A program made the position numbers and the translations under genes. Shown in pieces: positions 12,091 to 24,456 of a stretch of 64,000 nt of DNA. Under the pieces are notes generated by a model that worked only from the letters and a program-made list of their open reading frames with translations, did no database searches and was not told where the DNA came from. How positions within the stretch are numbered: position 1 is the first letter of the stretch; each line of letters begins with the position of its first letter. Origin of the DNA: Anaeramoeba flamelloides (lineage: Eukaryota > Metamonada > Anaeramoebidae); the NCBI GenBank assembly GCA_027625915.1, contig JANTQA010000033.1:10292001-10356000 (forward strand), read 5' to 3'.

Positions 12091-12540
12091 GTGATACTGG
12101 GAAAAAAAGCCTAACATAGTTTTTAATTGGTAATATGAATAGAATCACAGAAATTCAAGAGAAACTGAAAATGAAAAGTAAGATCTATTAATGAAAGAAA
12201 AAATTATTGAGACAAAGTGGAGGATTCAACAAAACGAAATGATTTTTTCAATAACTTCTTTTAATAAGGGGTTTTTCATTGGTAGTTCCTTTTCATTAAA
12301 AATTGGTTATAAAATTTAACTATTTTTGTGATCTCCAAAACTACTAATCAACAATTTTGATAATCAAGTGACTAAAAAGTGTTTTTGTTTGTTTGGTTGT
12401 AAAGAATAAAATGGATTCTTCTCTGAAACTAATTTGTTTCTTTTTTTTAATTGAATATACTTTTCTTTTTCAGGTTCTCTTGAATTTCACAATTAAAAAT
12501 CGTATTGGACTTTTTTTCCTGTTTCTCTTTTTTTTCCAAA
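12091..12540. mobile_element. Foldback element, family 3 (core AATTAAAAAT)
   Basis: Left arm GGGAAAAAAAGCCTAACATA, then TTTTTAATTGG and CAAGAGAAACTGAAAATG, is mirrored by the right arm TTTCAGGTTCTCTTGAATTT, CAATTAAAAATCG and TTGGACTTTTTTTCCTG. Related elements are at 14107-15067, 16634-17122, 49420-49872 and 49956-50420. No coding frame inside. The arms differ at several sites. Confidence 0.65.
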
Positions 12541-13213
12541 TGGTTAAGTATTTATCTAAATAACAGTGATTTGTTGTTTCCTTCAATATTCTCAAAAAAT
12601 AATTCCAAAATGAGTACCATTTTGCATCACAAATAATTAAACAGATCCAAAATCTGTTTCTCAAATCCCGAAACCAAATTATCTTTTCAAAAAAATACCA
12701 GTAGAATAGATTTTTTTTGTAAAACATTTTGAGGGTTTGCAAAAGGTAAACTGGAAAATACTCTGTGTTTTCTTAGAACGAATTACTTTTTGATTTTTTG
12801 AAGATGAAATTAAATATTTGAAGGGTGAAATAAAAATGAACGATAATCAATTTTATAATTTTGGAAAGAATGTAAGAGATACAACAACCGCATTCATTAG
12901 ACCATAACAGTGTTTGTCTAATTTTCTACAAATTTATTCTAAATTTTCTCTTGCTTCAAAATCATTGATTCAAAAGATATTATTCAATTAATTATTCTTC
13001 AAAAGCTTTCCAAAAACATAAAAATTGAAGAAAAACGTTAAAAGAAACAATTTTTTGACAATTTTTGACAAAACAAATTCGAAGTAGTTGATGAAGTGGA
13101 TTTAATTACAAATTTTATTTGTATCTTTTGTAATTTTGGAAAGAATTTTTCAGAAAAGTACAATTATTATTTGGGGGAAATTTTTTTCATTTTTTATTTT
13201 CATCTCAAACGTG

Positions 13214-13889
13214 ATGAGTCTTCGGCAAAGGAACACTAATCAAAAAAACAAGAATAAGAATAAGAATAAGAATAAGAATAAGAACAAGAACAAGAACACG
13301 AACACGAACACGAACAAGAACAAAAACAAAAACAAAAACAAAAACAAAAACAAAAACACAAAACAAAATCAAAAACAACAATCCGTCCAAGAACCAAAAA
13401 AAAGCAATCTCAAAGATAAACTCCAAAGAAAGAATGGACACAAACCAGAATTCAGAAAATCTTTATTAGACGAAACAACAAATTCAAATCTTTCTAATGG
13501 AACGATCAATTTGCTTGTATTTATTTTGTGTATTCTTTGTTGCGACAAAATGATCACCAACTATTATCAAAACCAACCAATTGTCGATTGGTCTTTTCTT
13601 GGCTATCTTTTGAAAGGTGAAGAATGGGCAATTCTTTGGTCAGCAGTAAGCAATTTTGCTTTTTTTATTTTATTTTTTTTTTTTTTGTTTTTTCTTTATT
13701 TTAAAGTTAAAAATGAAAATAAAATTCAAATCAAAAGACTTTATAAAAGGTAAATTGGATAATAAATACAGTTTATTTAATAAAGAATTTCTGAATAAAA
13801 AAAATGAATCAAAAATCTGAATTAGGTTTTCATTGATCAACCTTGTTAGTAGTTGTGTTTTAAAGGGGAAAAAAATTTTCACTTGATTT

Positions 13890-13926
<37 letters not shown>

Positions 13927-16900
13927 CTCTCTCGATTATTAAATCATGTTTTACACCAAATCTTGCTGATTGAAAACAAAATATAGTCTATACCTATTAA
14001 CTTTCTTAAAAAACTTTTCAGAAATACCAATTCAAAATAAATTACCGTTTTGGAAAAGTGCGAAACAAAGGAAAAAAAGTTAAACACATTTTTCCATTTT
14101 TAACATTACCGATCGTGAAAAAAAGTAAAACAGGGAAAAATAGCCCAACACTGTTTTTAAATGTGAACCTCAATAGAACCCGAAAACGAAAAGTAAAACC
14201 ACTTTAAAGAAGAAACAAATCCACTCCAAAGAATAATCCATTATTTTAAACTCTTTTTCAAATAAAAGGGCACATAAAATTTCAAGAATTATTCATAATT
14301 GAATCAAGTTAATTGTAGTCTCATTCTAAAATATAAGAAACTCTTTAAAACATAACAAACACTCAACTGAATCTTTAAAACTCATTAAAACAAAACAATA
14401 AAAATTATACAGTCAGTTTCACTTTTAAGACACAAACTTTGAACGAAATTTAAGGCACACAAAAAATCTCAAATTAAGGCACAAAATTCAAATTCTAGTA
14501 AAATAATCTGTGCAAAAAAAGAATTCCAAATTTTGTGCCTTAACTTGAGATTTTTTTTGTGCCTTAAATTTCGTTCAAAGTTTGTGTTTTAAAAGTGGAA
14601 CTGACTGTAATTAAATATTTTAAAAATTGAAAAATGAAAAAATGAATAATCAAAATGAAAACCACGAATATGTAATTCTCTTATTAACAATCAAATTCAA
14701 TATTATTGATGATTTGAGAGGTGTGCCCCATTGTTTGAAAAAGAGATTATTTTCAACCAAATCAACAAAAAAATTTGAATGTCCTTGATTATCGTTAAAA
14801 TTTCTAAAATCTGTGATTTTGGAGATCTCAATAATAGTAAATTTTTTCAACAAATTTCTGATAATTGAGATCAACCAAAGAAAAACCCCTACCAAAAGGT
14901 AGAATTAAAAAAACAGTCTTTGTGCTTAATCCTCCATTTTGTTTTAACTAATTATTTTTTCTTTTATTAATTGATCTTACTTTTAATTTTCCGGTTCTAT
15001 TAAGATTTCCAATTAAAAATCGGGTTGGGCTATTTTTCCTTGTTTCACTTTTTTTCTCAAATGGGTACTACAAAAGTAAAATTAAGATCTATTCATGAAA
15101 AAAAAAAAAAAAAAAAAGATTATGAAATACAAAATAAAGCACTGGCCACAATGCCAGTTTGCACAATATTGTTTTAATCAAGATTCTTACTTTGATTAAA
15201 TAACACACCATTTTCAATTTGATTTATAACAAAAAAATTATTTTTCACAAAACATTTATCAAAATAAAAAAAATAAAATTGATTTGTTTACTGATCTACA
15301 ACAAAAAATATTTAACCCAGCCCTTGCTACATTTGGTTAATTTTTGTTCCAAATTAAAAAAAAATTAGTAAAAAATCTTGTGAAAGTGTCGATAAAAAAT
15401 AAATTTTTATATTGCTTTAAACACATTATTCACCCTATACAAAAGGGCGTCAAGAAATTATTTGTCTCAAAAATTAACTATTTTGTTAATTTTTTGTGGT
15501 TAAAACGCTATTTTTTTTTGTGAGCCATTTTGTCAGATAGTATTACAAAACGTATGATATTGGTGATTTAAACAAAAACAAATCTTTATTTTCAAGTAAT
15601 ATAGATATATATGAAGGAATTTAAAATTTTTTTTTTTTTAATTGCAACTGTTTTAAAAAAGTGCGTACTCAAAGTTTTATAAGTGATGCTACACACTGTC
15701 TTATTCACCCGTTTTAAAGAGAATGAAAAAAACTAATAAAACTTTTAGCAATCACATTTTTTAAAATAACTTTTTTTTGTGAAATTTTGTTTTTGGAATT
15801 TTTTGTGGCCAGTTAAAAAAATTTGGAAATTTTGTAAATTATTCACAATTTCTTAAAAAAATTAACTGTTTTTGAATTTGAGAAAAGTACTCGTTGGATC
15901 TCAATACATAAGGAGATCTTAAATTGTTTTTATTGATTTGGTTGATAATATCGTGACAAATTACTCTTTTTTTTTTTTATTCCTTTTAAAAATTTAAAAT
16001 CAGATTCGTTCACTTTAATTCTATCAAGATATTTCTTTTACAGATTTCATTTTTAATATCATGAATGATTGCTTAACTGGATAACTGTAAAATAAAAAGA
16101 TCTTTATGACCAAATTAATCATCAAGATTTTAATCGTACATTTTTTAATTTGTAAAGGCGTTTCAAAAATCAATACAAAATATCCAAGAGAAAAAGAAAA
16201 AAAAAAAATGATGGATCTTGTAATCACAAACAAAAATATAACGAATTTTGAATTTAGAAAATTATTGAGAACAAGCAAGAAGAACTTGATGAAAGGTTTA
16301 ACACAATAATGAATTTCAAAAAAAAAAAAAAAAAAAATTCCATGTTGAATAGACTTTAAAAATTAATTAATCCCTTTATAAAGTTGAAAATATTAGATTT
16401 AGTGATTTTAAAAAGGTGATAGCATAGAAAGTTTGACAAAGTATCTTCAAAACAGTTGAAAAAAGTAAATAAAACTATTTTATGAAATAGATTAAAAACT
16501 TTTTGAAAACAACTTGACAACATAAAAAATAGAATTAAAAATTAAGCAAGAAAGTTAATTAATCTAACATAAAAAAATTAATTAAGAATTGGATATACAA
16601 GAGCTAATCGGGTAAATTCCAATTTTTTTGCTATAGTAAAGAAAAAAATAACGGACATGAAAAAAATCCCGGAAAAGATTTTTAATTGTGAGTATTCGTA
16701 AAATTTTTGTCTAATTTCAATCAAATCCTTATTATAAATAACCAATTTTTTTATGAGATTAGTAATAAACCTACCTAAAGTCCATCAAAGTAAGGTATCT
16801 CTAGAATACTCGAGCAATTGTTTGATAGCCCTATGCTGATCAACTTTTTTTAAAAAATCAATCCAGTTTTATTGAGTTTTACTAGAGTTTGGAAAATGAT

Positions 16901-19900
16901 ATTTTTTTATTCTGGTTTTGATTGATTGAATAGTGTTTTGAACAAGTGTGATTTCATTAATCATCATTCTAATAAGTGGGGGAGTTATAATTGAAAAAGT
17001 TCAATTCTTAAAAAAAGGAATTTGATTGTAAATAAATGAAATTACACAATAATTTCCCAAATATTCACAATTAAAAATCTTGTCCGGGATTTTTTTCCTG
17101 TCCGGTATTTTTTTCACTGCTTTAATTAGTTTTTTTTTGAAATTAAAAAAAAAAATAACAAAATTCACAAAAAGTTTTTTTTTTTTTGTTTTTTGTTTTT
17201 CTTTTCGATTAAAAATTAGAAAGCCAACACTACACCAAAATTCTTTTTGTTAAAAGATATATGAAATTAAAATAATTGAATTTGTATTATTGATCAAGCA
17301 CATGTGAAGTATTATATAAATATAATTATTAAAGATTTCAATCTAAATATTCCAAATTTGCAGATATTGTTAATAGTTCAAAAAAGACTCATTTCTTCGC
17401 AAATTACTTGCTTTTTTGTGGATAAATGCTTTTTTTTTGTCGAAAGGTGTGTTTTTCGCTGAAAAGTAGATTTTCACTGAAAGTTACTATTTTCGCGAAT
17501 AAAACATATACAAAAAGAAGAGTTGGCTGATAAATACTAAATCAATTTGAAGATCTTTATGCTTCAGTTATTCAATTAAAAAATATATATATATTATCTT
17601 GGAAATAAAACCAAAATAAAAAGATTTAAAATTATTAATTGTACATCTCTTTATACAGTTCAATAAAAATAAAAAAAAGAAAAAAAGAAAAATACTTTTG
17701 TATAACATAATCATTAAAATCCCAAATTCAGAGGTAAACAAAAAATTCACAACTAATTGAGAAAAATAAGTTGAAAATCCAACATAGAAGAGTTTTTTTA
17801 AAAAAAAAGTGTTTTACTTTCTCAATTTTAATTCTCAAGAATTTTAGAGAAATTTCAATTAGATCTAAGTGATCGATTAAAAAACTAACCTTTCAGCTTT
17901 AGCGCTAAAATTCCTCCAAAATGTATAATTAAGAAAAGAAGAAGAACAAAAAGAAGAAAACAAGCATTTCAAATAATCATTATTAATTTGTGATTGTATT
18001 GTTCTGATATTAAAAAAGCTTTAAAATTTAAAAACATCTCCTTTAATATTGCAGATACTTGTGAAAATTGTTTAACAAGGGGGGGGCAACCAAATATATA
18101 ATCTACGAAGGGTTGGCAATAGACAAAGTAAACTCCATTTCACTCAGATTATCCCTGCCAAAAAAAAAAAATCCACTTGTTTGTTTTAAGAATCAACCAA
18201 ACATGAATTATTTAGAAATCAGAATAATAATTTTTTGAATTAGAGTTGATAATCATAAAAGAAATACCTGAACAAACTATAAATTTTCCAAAAAAACAAT
18301 AAAATGTTCAAAAAAATTTTGGTTCCTTTTTAATTGGAACATCTCATCCAAAATTTCTTAATTTCTTTAGGAAATTAAAATTAATATCATTAAGATTTTT
18401 TAATTGTAAATGCATTCATTTTTAAAAGTAATTACATATCCTCAATTTTCTTAATGTTAATTTTGAGTTTCAAACCTTTTTTTTTCAAATTTTCTTCAGT
18501 AAATAAAAAAGAAATAATAAAAAGAGAAAAAAATTGTCAATTAAAAAAAAAAAAAAAAAAAGATTAAATTAGAAAAAATGATTTTGATCTAATAATTGAA
18601 AATTTATTTTGAGAAGAAGAATACTGAATTAAAAATAATAGAATTTGTTTTATTCCTTCGATTAAACTGGTTCCCCTTTGACTGGACAAGTGTTTATTTT
18701 ATTTTAATATTAACATATAATGCTAAAATAGATTGAGAAATTATAAATTACCACAAGTTGTTACCTGAGTTGATTAAAAGTATAGATAAATTTACCAATC
18801 AATCAAAACAAAATCCAATAAATCTTTTGATCTTCTCATTGATGTGTTTATTTATTACTTTTCTTTCATTTAAAAAAATAAAATTTGTTTTTCATGAACA
18901 TTTTGTTAAACAAAAGTTTATCGACTTATAAATAGATATCTTTAATAAAAACTTGATTAATATAAGAATTTGGTAATTCTGGAAAATTAATACTATTTTA
19001 AAAAGAAAAATATTATTTTTAAAAAATGATCATTTTTTTTTTCAAAATTGGGTACTTCAAATTACTTTTTCCGTATAATTGACTTTTTCGTGATAAAATA
19101 TCTTTTCATCAAAATAATCAGTTATTCACAAAATAAATAATATCTAAATGGAAGAATTACATTATTGTGTATTATAGACTTTTAAATGAAAAATTCTATT
19201 AATTTATAAATTTTAAAAATAAATTGTATTGTCAAATTCACATTAAAATGTGAAAACTAATCTTAAATATCTAAAGCTTTTTCAAAAAGTATAACATAAA
19301 GATCCGAATCAAATAAAAATTAACTTTTGATCTGGAGAAAATAAATCTATAAATTCAAGCATAAAAGATAAAAAAAAAAAAAAAAAAAACTAATAATATT
19401 CTTTTTCTTTGCTCTTTTTTTTAATAAATTAAATAATTATTCTAACAAATTTAAATATATAGATAATGATGCTATGGACTTTTCCATTATTTTTTATTGA
19501 AAAACTTTTAAGCAAAAAAAAAATACCTGCATGGATTGGGCATATTTATTATACATTTTTCACAGCTTCACTTTTTAGTGTCCCAACATTTTTTGTATTT
19601 TATCAAAAATATAGACCAAGTTTGATTCCTTTTTTTTTCAACAAAAATTTTAAAAATTACATTTATATTAACATCAATAACTTTTATTTTATTTTTATTT
19701 TTATTGAATACAATAATCAAAATTATATATCATTATTCGTTATTCGTTATCCATGGTTTAACAACATATATCATATATCATATATAAAATAGTTCCAGGA
19801 GCTTCTGTTTCAATGCAAATGGCTGTTTTTTCTATGAAGATGCATTCATTTTATTTTACAAACAGAAAATTCAGAAATAAACAACTTGATCAGGATAAAA

Positions 19901-21017
19901 AACTTGAATACCCAAAGCATATTACACTAAAGCATTTTGTTTATTTCCTTTTTTCACCAACACTTGTATATGAACCAAGATACCCAATGGATCAAAAACG
20001 TAACTGGTTAAAAATTATCAAATATTTCATTTTAATGTGGATTTCTTTTTTCGTTGCCTATATGGATATAAACTATCTCATTGTCCCAATACTAAGGTAA
20101 TTATCTTTTTTTCTATTTATCATTTTAATTTTTTTTGTTAAACTTATTGTTATTGTTATTTTGTTAAAATCAAAAAAAAAAAAACGAATTTGTACCTTTA
20201 CCAAAACCAGAGGAACTAATAACAATCCATTTTCACTTTTTTCGAATTAGTGAAAAAGGGAGATCAAAAGAAAGAAAAACAATTTTTAATTTAGTATAAC
20301 CAAAAAATTTTAATAATGGATATTTTTTCAATTAACAATTAATTTTTAAAAATACCATAACCACAGATTATCAAATAAAATTCGAAATTAATTTATATAT
20401 ATATATATATATTCTCTCTCTCTCGCTTAACTCATAATAAAACACAAAATAAATAATTAATTAACATACAAAGACAAACATTGACATTTAATTTTTTTAG
20501 AGCACTCCTCAAATTAGCCGCCCCAGCAATCTTTTGTTGGTTTGCACTTTTTTTCGGTGTCTTCCACTGTTTCTTAAATTTCATTGCTGAAATTCTAAGA
20601 TTTGGGGATCGAAAATTTTATTCTGATTGGTGGAATGCAAAAAATTTCCAAGAATGGTGGAGCAAATGGAATTACCCTGTACATGAATGGTTCTTTAGAT
20701 CAATATATATACGTTTGATGAATGATTTTCATATTCCAAAAATTGGTGCAATGCTAATAGTTTTTCTTATTACAGCTGTATGGCATGAATTGGTAGTTTC
20801 AATGTCCTTTGGTCTTGTTAGGCCATGGCTTGCTGGAATGATCATATTACAATTGCTTATTATTTTATTTACAAGCTTTCCGATATTTAGTGAATCGAGG
20901 CTTGGTAATGTATTCATTTGGTTCTGCTTGTCAGTGGGTCAACCAATAGTTTGGTCAGCTTACGCTTGGTCTTATTATAGCAAATATCCTTATAAAATGG
21001 AATTTAATCATTCTTAA
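13214..21017 (+). CDS. DGAT1: Diacylglycerol acyltransferase, DGAT1/SOAT (MBOAT) family
   Basis: Membrane enzyme of the endoplasmic reticulum that joins an acyl-CoA to diacylglycerol, the last step of triacylglycerol storage. Exons 13214-13645, 19463-19619, 19793-20096 and 20501-21017 join in frame to 469 residues ending in TAA; DGAT1 is usually about 490. The N terminus is a soluble Lys/Asn repeat tract, then a first membrane segment (LLVFILCILCC). Exon 2 follows DGAT1 directly (FIEKLLSKKKIPAWIGHIYY). Exon 3 has LKHFVYFLFSPTLVYEPRYP, matching the family's YYFLFAPTLCYE. Exon 4 has FGDRKFYSDWWNAKNFQEWW, with the acyl-CoA signature FYxDWWN at 337-343, PVHEW and the catalytic His393 in TAVWHEL. 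About 15 residues usually found before LLKLAAP are missing, so a small exon may sit in intron 3 (20097-20500). Sterol acyltransferase is the alternative, but the N-terminal spacing favours DGAT1. Confidence 0.93.
14107..15067. mobile_element. Foldback element, family 3, interrupted by a MITE
   Basis: Left arm GAAAAATAGCCCAACACTG with TTTTTAA (about 14133-14160) is mirrored by CAATTAAAAATCGGGTTGGG and CTATTTTTCC at 15010-15040. The ends TACCGATCGTGAAAAAAAG and CTTTTTTTCTCAAATGGGTA correspond. A family 1 MITE (14410-14607) sits inside. Another partial end, TTACCGTTTTGGAAAAGTGC, lies just outside at 14043. Confidence 0.65.
14410..14607. mobile_element. MITE, family 1 copy B, nested in a foldback element
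   Basis: Palindrome of 198 bp starting CAGTCAGTTTCACTTTTAAG and ending CTTTTGTGTTTT-type arm with GTGGAACTGACTG, flanked by TA on both sides. It is one of the best preserved copies of the family. Confidence 0.9.
16634..17122. mobile_element. Foldback element, family 3 variant
   Basis: Left arm AAAAATCCCGGAAAAGATTT with TTAATTGTGA (about 16662-16690) is mirrored by TCACAATTAAAAATCTTGTC, CGGGATTTTTTTCC and TGTCCGG at 17068-17105. Arms are about 60 bp and differ at a few positions. Lies in intron 1 of the DGAT1-like gene. Confidence 0.7.
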
Positions 21018-24000
21018 TTCTTTTTTATTTTTCGCGATTCTCTTTTGAAAATGCTTGCTATCTTTTACAATTTTCATTTCACTTTTTATTTTTTTGTTTC
21101 TTCTACCCAAACTAAAATTAGTTGTTTTTTTTTTTTTATTTTATTTTATTTTTTCTTGAAATTTTTTTTGATCATTTTTTCATTTATCTTCTTGGTTTGA
21201 ATCAAAAATCTAATTTTTAATAACAATTAATTCGAATTATTTATTTTTATTTTTTACTGATTTTAATATTTTTTTATTATTTTAAAAATCCTTTTTTCTA
21301 ATTTTGTTTTCAAAATAATCAAATCCAATCTAATAATAAAATAATAAAAATTCAAAATATATTTATTATTAAAGGATAGACATTATTGAAAATCCAGAAT
21401 ATTTTTAAGAACGAAAAATTTTAATTGTTGTACCTTGATTTATTAATAGACCAAATCAGAGTTAACATTTTGATTGTTTTTGAAAAAAAACATGAAATTT
21501 TTCAATTTTTGATTCAATGTAATCATTTTGATTCTTTTTTTATTTTGGTGATTAATCTCAACTTATTTCTGGTTTAAGGAATTTGTGTAACCCTAGATTC
21601 GTTTCTGATCCAAGTGTGTTGTAATTGAAGGGTAAATCATATAAATGAGTCTGACATCAAAAAAATCTCGAAAAGAATATTATTCAACAATAAATTATTT
21701 AATTTTTTATTAATGATCATATTTGAATTGTTCTACTTGTATAGATTTTTTTAAAATTCCTATTCCAAATCTAAAAATAGAAAAAAAAAAAAAACTTGTA
21801 TTCCAGTATTGAGTAATTACAATCAGAATCCACAAAAGTAAATATTTTTAGATTTTTTTTAAATTCAAAATTCACTCAATAATTTATTAGCATAAAAACC
21901 AAAATATAATTAGTTTTGTTTCCTTTCATTGAAACTAGTTTTAACCTCAATATATTTCAAATATCTGCGAAATAATTTTTCAAAAGAATCTCTTTATTAG
22001 TTATTATTAATTTTTGAAAAAAGTTAGAAATTATTAAAGCAAATAACCAACATTTTGAGATAAAATCATAGAAAGGTAGATATTTTTCATCTTTAAAGTC
22101 TGAATATCAATGATTCAATCTTGAATTTTATCTCTAAATGTAGATTTTTTCGATAAATGTTTCGGTTTCCACTAAAATAAGTACTATTTTAAATTGATAA
22201 GGTCATTTTTTGGTATAAAACTAGTTTTCAATTTTTTTTAACTAATCCGTCAATATATTTGAAAGAGGTTTTGTATGGTTTATTCCTATATCCAAAATTT
22301 ATTTTTTTTAATTCAATGATCCGAATCATATTTAATAATTTTATAAATTTTTATTTTTGCCTTATATTTTTGTTTTTCAAATTTCTGTTTTTTTTTTTTT
22401 TCATAAAATTTTTGTTTTTCTTATTATTTTTTATTGTTTTTGTTTTCTTTTTTTATAATAAAGCCAAGTTTGAAAAAAAAAAGATCTTTAAAAAAGACAT
22501 AATAATCATTAAAGAAAATGGAAGTTATCTAACATTTTTTCAAGTATTTATATCAATTTGTTAAAAAATCTTCTTGATACCCCCCTTCAGTGAAATTTCT
22601 GAAAATAAAGTCTCAGTAATGATAATATTATAAATGTGATTCACTTTTTTTGATTTTTTTTTTTAATTTTTCAAATATCAGAATTCATATGTTTAAAATA
22701 ATTAAAAAGTCAATTATTGATAAGATTTAATTATTCGAAGTTCTTAGGGACAAAATAATATTTTTTTTTTGTTTTTATTTTTCCGGGCGAATAATAATTT
22801 GTAGATAAAATTATATTTATATATATATATATATATATCTTGTTTTCTAATATTATCTTTTTAACTATTTATAAATAATTATTGTTTCTACTATGGAAAA
22901 AAAAAATCACCCACCCCAGTTGATATTGTTCAAATACTATTGTTGAATTATTTTCTTTTTTATTTACAAATAAAAATAAAGTATTAATAATTATAATGTT
23001 GATTGTGAAATGATATTATATACATTATTACCAATTTCTGGAATCTATTCCCAAATACTTTAAAAATATTTTTAATCCCCCCCCCCCCCCCTGCATAAAA
23101 ATCAGTATCTATAATAATAATAATAATCTGATCAATCTTCTAATAAAATCTATTTCAAGTAATTGAATTGATAGGCCACTAATTAAATTCCATATTAAAA
23201 TTATAATCAATATTTGTGATTTACTAAAATTTACTCTGACATTTTGAATTAAATCTATATATCCTTAATAAAATTCAGCACTGTTTTTTTCTGATTAATA
23301 TTTGTAGAAGTCTAGCCTTATAACTTAATACAATTAACCACTCGGATAATTTTTTTAGAATAAAAACACTCTCAACTTTTGAATATCAAAAATATTTTTT
23401 GAAATTAGTGTGCACTTTTTTATTTGTTTTTGAAAAATTGGGGTTGAGAAAATTTTGAAATCAATATATAAGTTAATATATTAAATTAGAATGTTTTTCC
23501 AGAGAGTTTTTCTTTTTAGTTTTACTTTTTTTTTAAATTTTACTATTTAAAAATAAAAAAAAAACATTTGAACACCAAATTAGTCCCTTTTGTGAAAAGA
23601 AAATTCCCATAATTTAGAATTTGTTTAAGTAAATGAGTTAAAACAAGATAGTGTATCTAAAAATATACATAATATCAAGTGTGAATTCAATAATTTTGTC
23701 AAAAAAGGTTTTCAAGAAAAATTTAAATTGAAACTTTATTTATTTTTATTTTTTCATTTTGTTTTTTTAATTTTTTTAATCGGAAGGTATTTAATCAGTT
23801 TTCCATTTTTCGTATTTTTTGGGTCGTAGGGACATATAAAGAAAATATTAAGAAAAAAATTGTTTTTGGAAATTACAAAATAATTCAAATTAAAACTCAA
23901 GTGTTTAAAAAAATATTAAAAATAAATTACAATATAAGAAATCTTGATAAAAGTTTTTCAGGTATCTGACAATTTCTTTAATCCTATTCATTTCAATTCT

Positions 24001-24456
24001 TTTTTTCTTGAACTAACTGCCTAAATAAAAAATAATTAAAATAAACACGAAAAAAAATTAGTAATATTATAACAAGTCGATTGCTATCAAGAAAATTATG
24101 TTTTATCTTTTTAAGAGTAAAAAACAAAAAAAAAAAAAATCAATTAAATTTTAAATTTTAAATGGATTTTTTGATTAATTCATTTTTAGAAAATATGAAA
24201 GGGTTAATATTTATCTTGATATAATTATTTTTTTTTGATTATTCTACTTTTTAATCTTTCACAAATGTTGACATTTGAAAAGTAATAACAATAATTTAAT
24301 TACTTTTTAATTTATTTTAGAATAATATAAATATAAATATACATATACAGAACTACATATATTTGTGATTTAATAATTCTAAATAAATAAATAAAAAAAT
24401 AATAATTAAAAAAAGTCATAATTAATAATTCTAAAATAAAATAAAATACTCAATAA
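21018..24456. other. Gene-free stretch of 3.4 kb
   Basis: Lies between the convergent DGAT1-like and MYND genes. It contains T and A runs, a (TA)n run at about 22817-22838 and a C15 tract at 23077-23091. The plus-strand open frame at 22259-22564 is almost entirely Phe, Leu, Ile and Lys and is a T-rich artefact. Confidence 0.6.

Larger units (their letters stand above)
10201..13213. other. Gene-free stretch of 3.0 kb
   Basis: AT-rich DNA between the vWA gene and the acyltransferase gene. It holds a 400-bp MITE (10418-10817), a G20 tract (11385-11404) and a foldback element (12091-12540). The two minus-strand open frames here overlap the repeats and look non-coding. A short patch at 11925-11985 resembles 39200-39260 (both contain TTGACAAGTTTCCTCT). 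Confidence 0.6.
13646..19462 (+). other. Giant intron 1 of the DGAT1-like gene (5.8 kb)
   Basis: Donor GTAAGC at 13646 follows ...ILWSA and acceptor TATATAG ends at 19462; both junctions are phase 0 and the flanking peptides are consecutive in DGAT1. No other DGAT1 exon is expected between them. The intron contains foldback elements at 14107-15067 and 16634-17122 and a MITE at 14410-14607, plus long A/T runs. The open frames inside (14650-14895, 16024-16309, 17568-17750) lie in repeats or are low complexity. Confidence 0.85.

Noticed and set aside
13247-13360. CRISPR or minisatellite array
   Set aside because: It is a codon-level Lys/Asn repeat inside a gene with no spacers; a eukaryotic nuclear context excludes CRISPR.
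13205-13441. Minus-strand Val/Leu/Ile-rich frame
   Set aside because: Complement of the Lys/Asn repeat in exon 1 of the DGAT1-like gene.
22259-22564. Plus-strand membrane-like frame of 101 residues
   Set aside because: Almost only Phe, Leu, Ile and Lys from T-rich DNA; no homology and no splice context.
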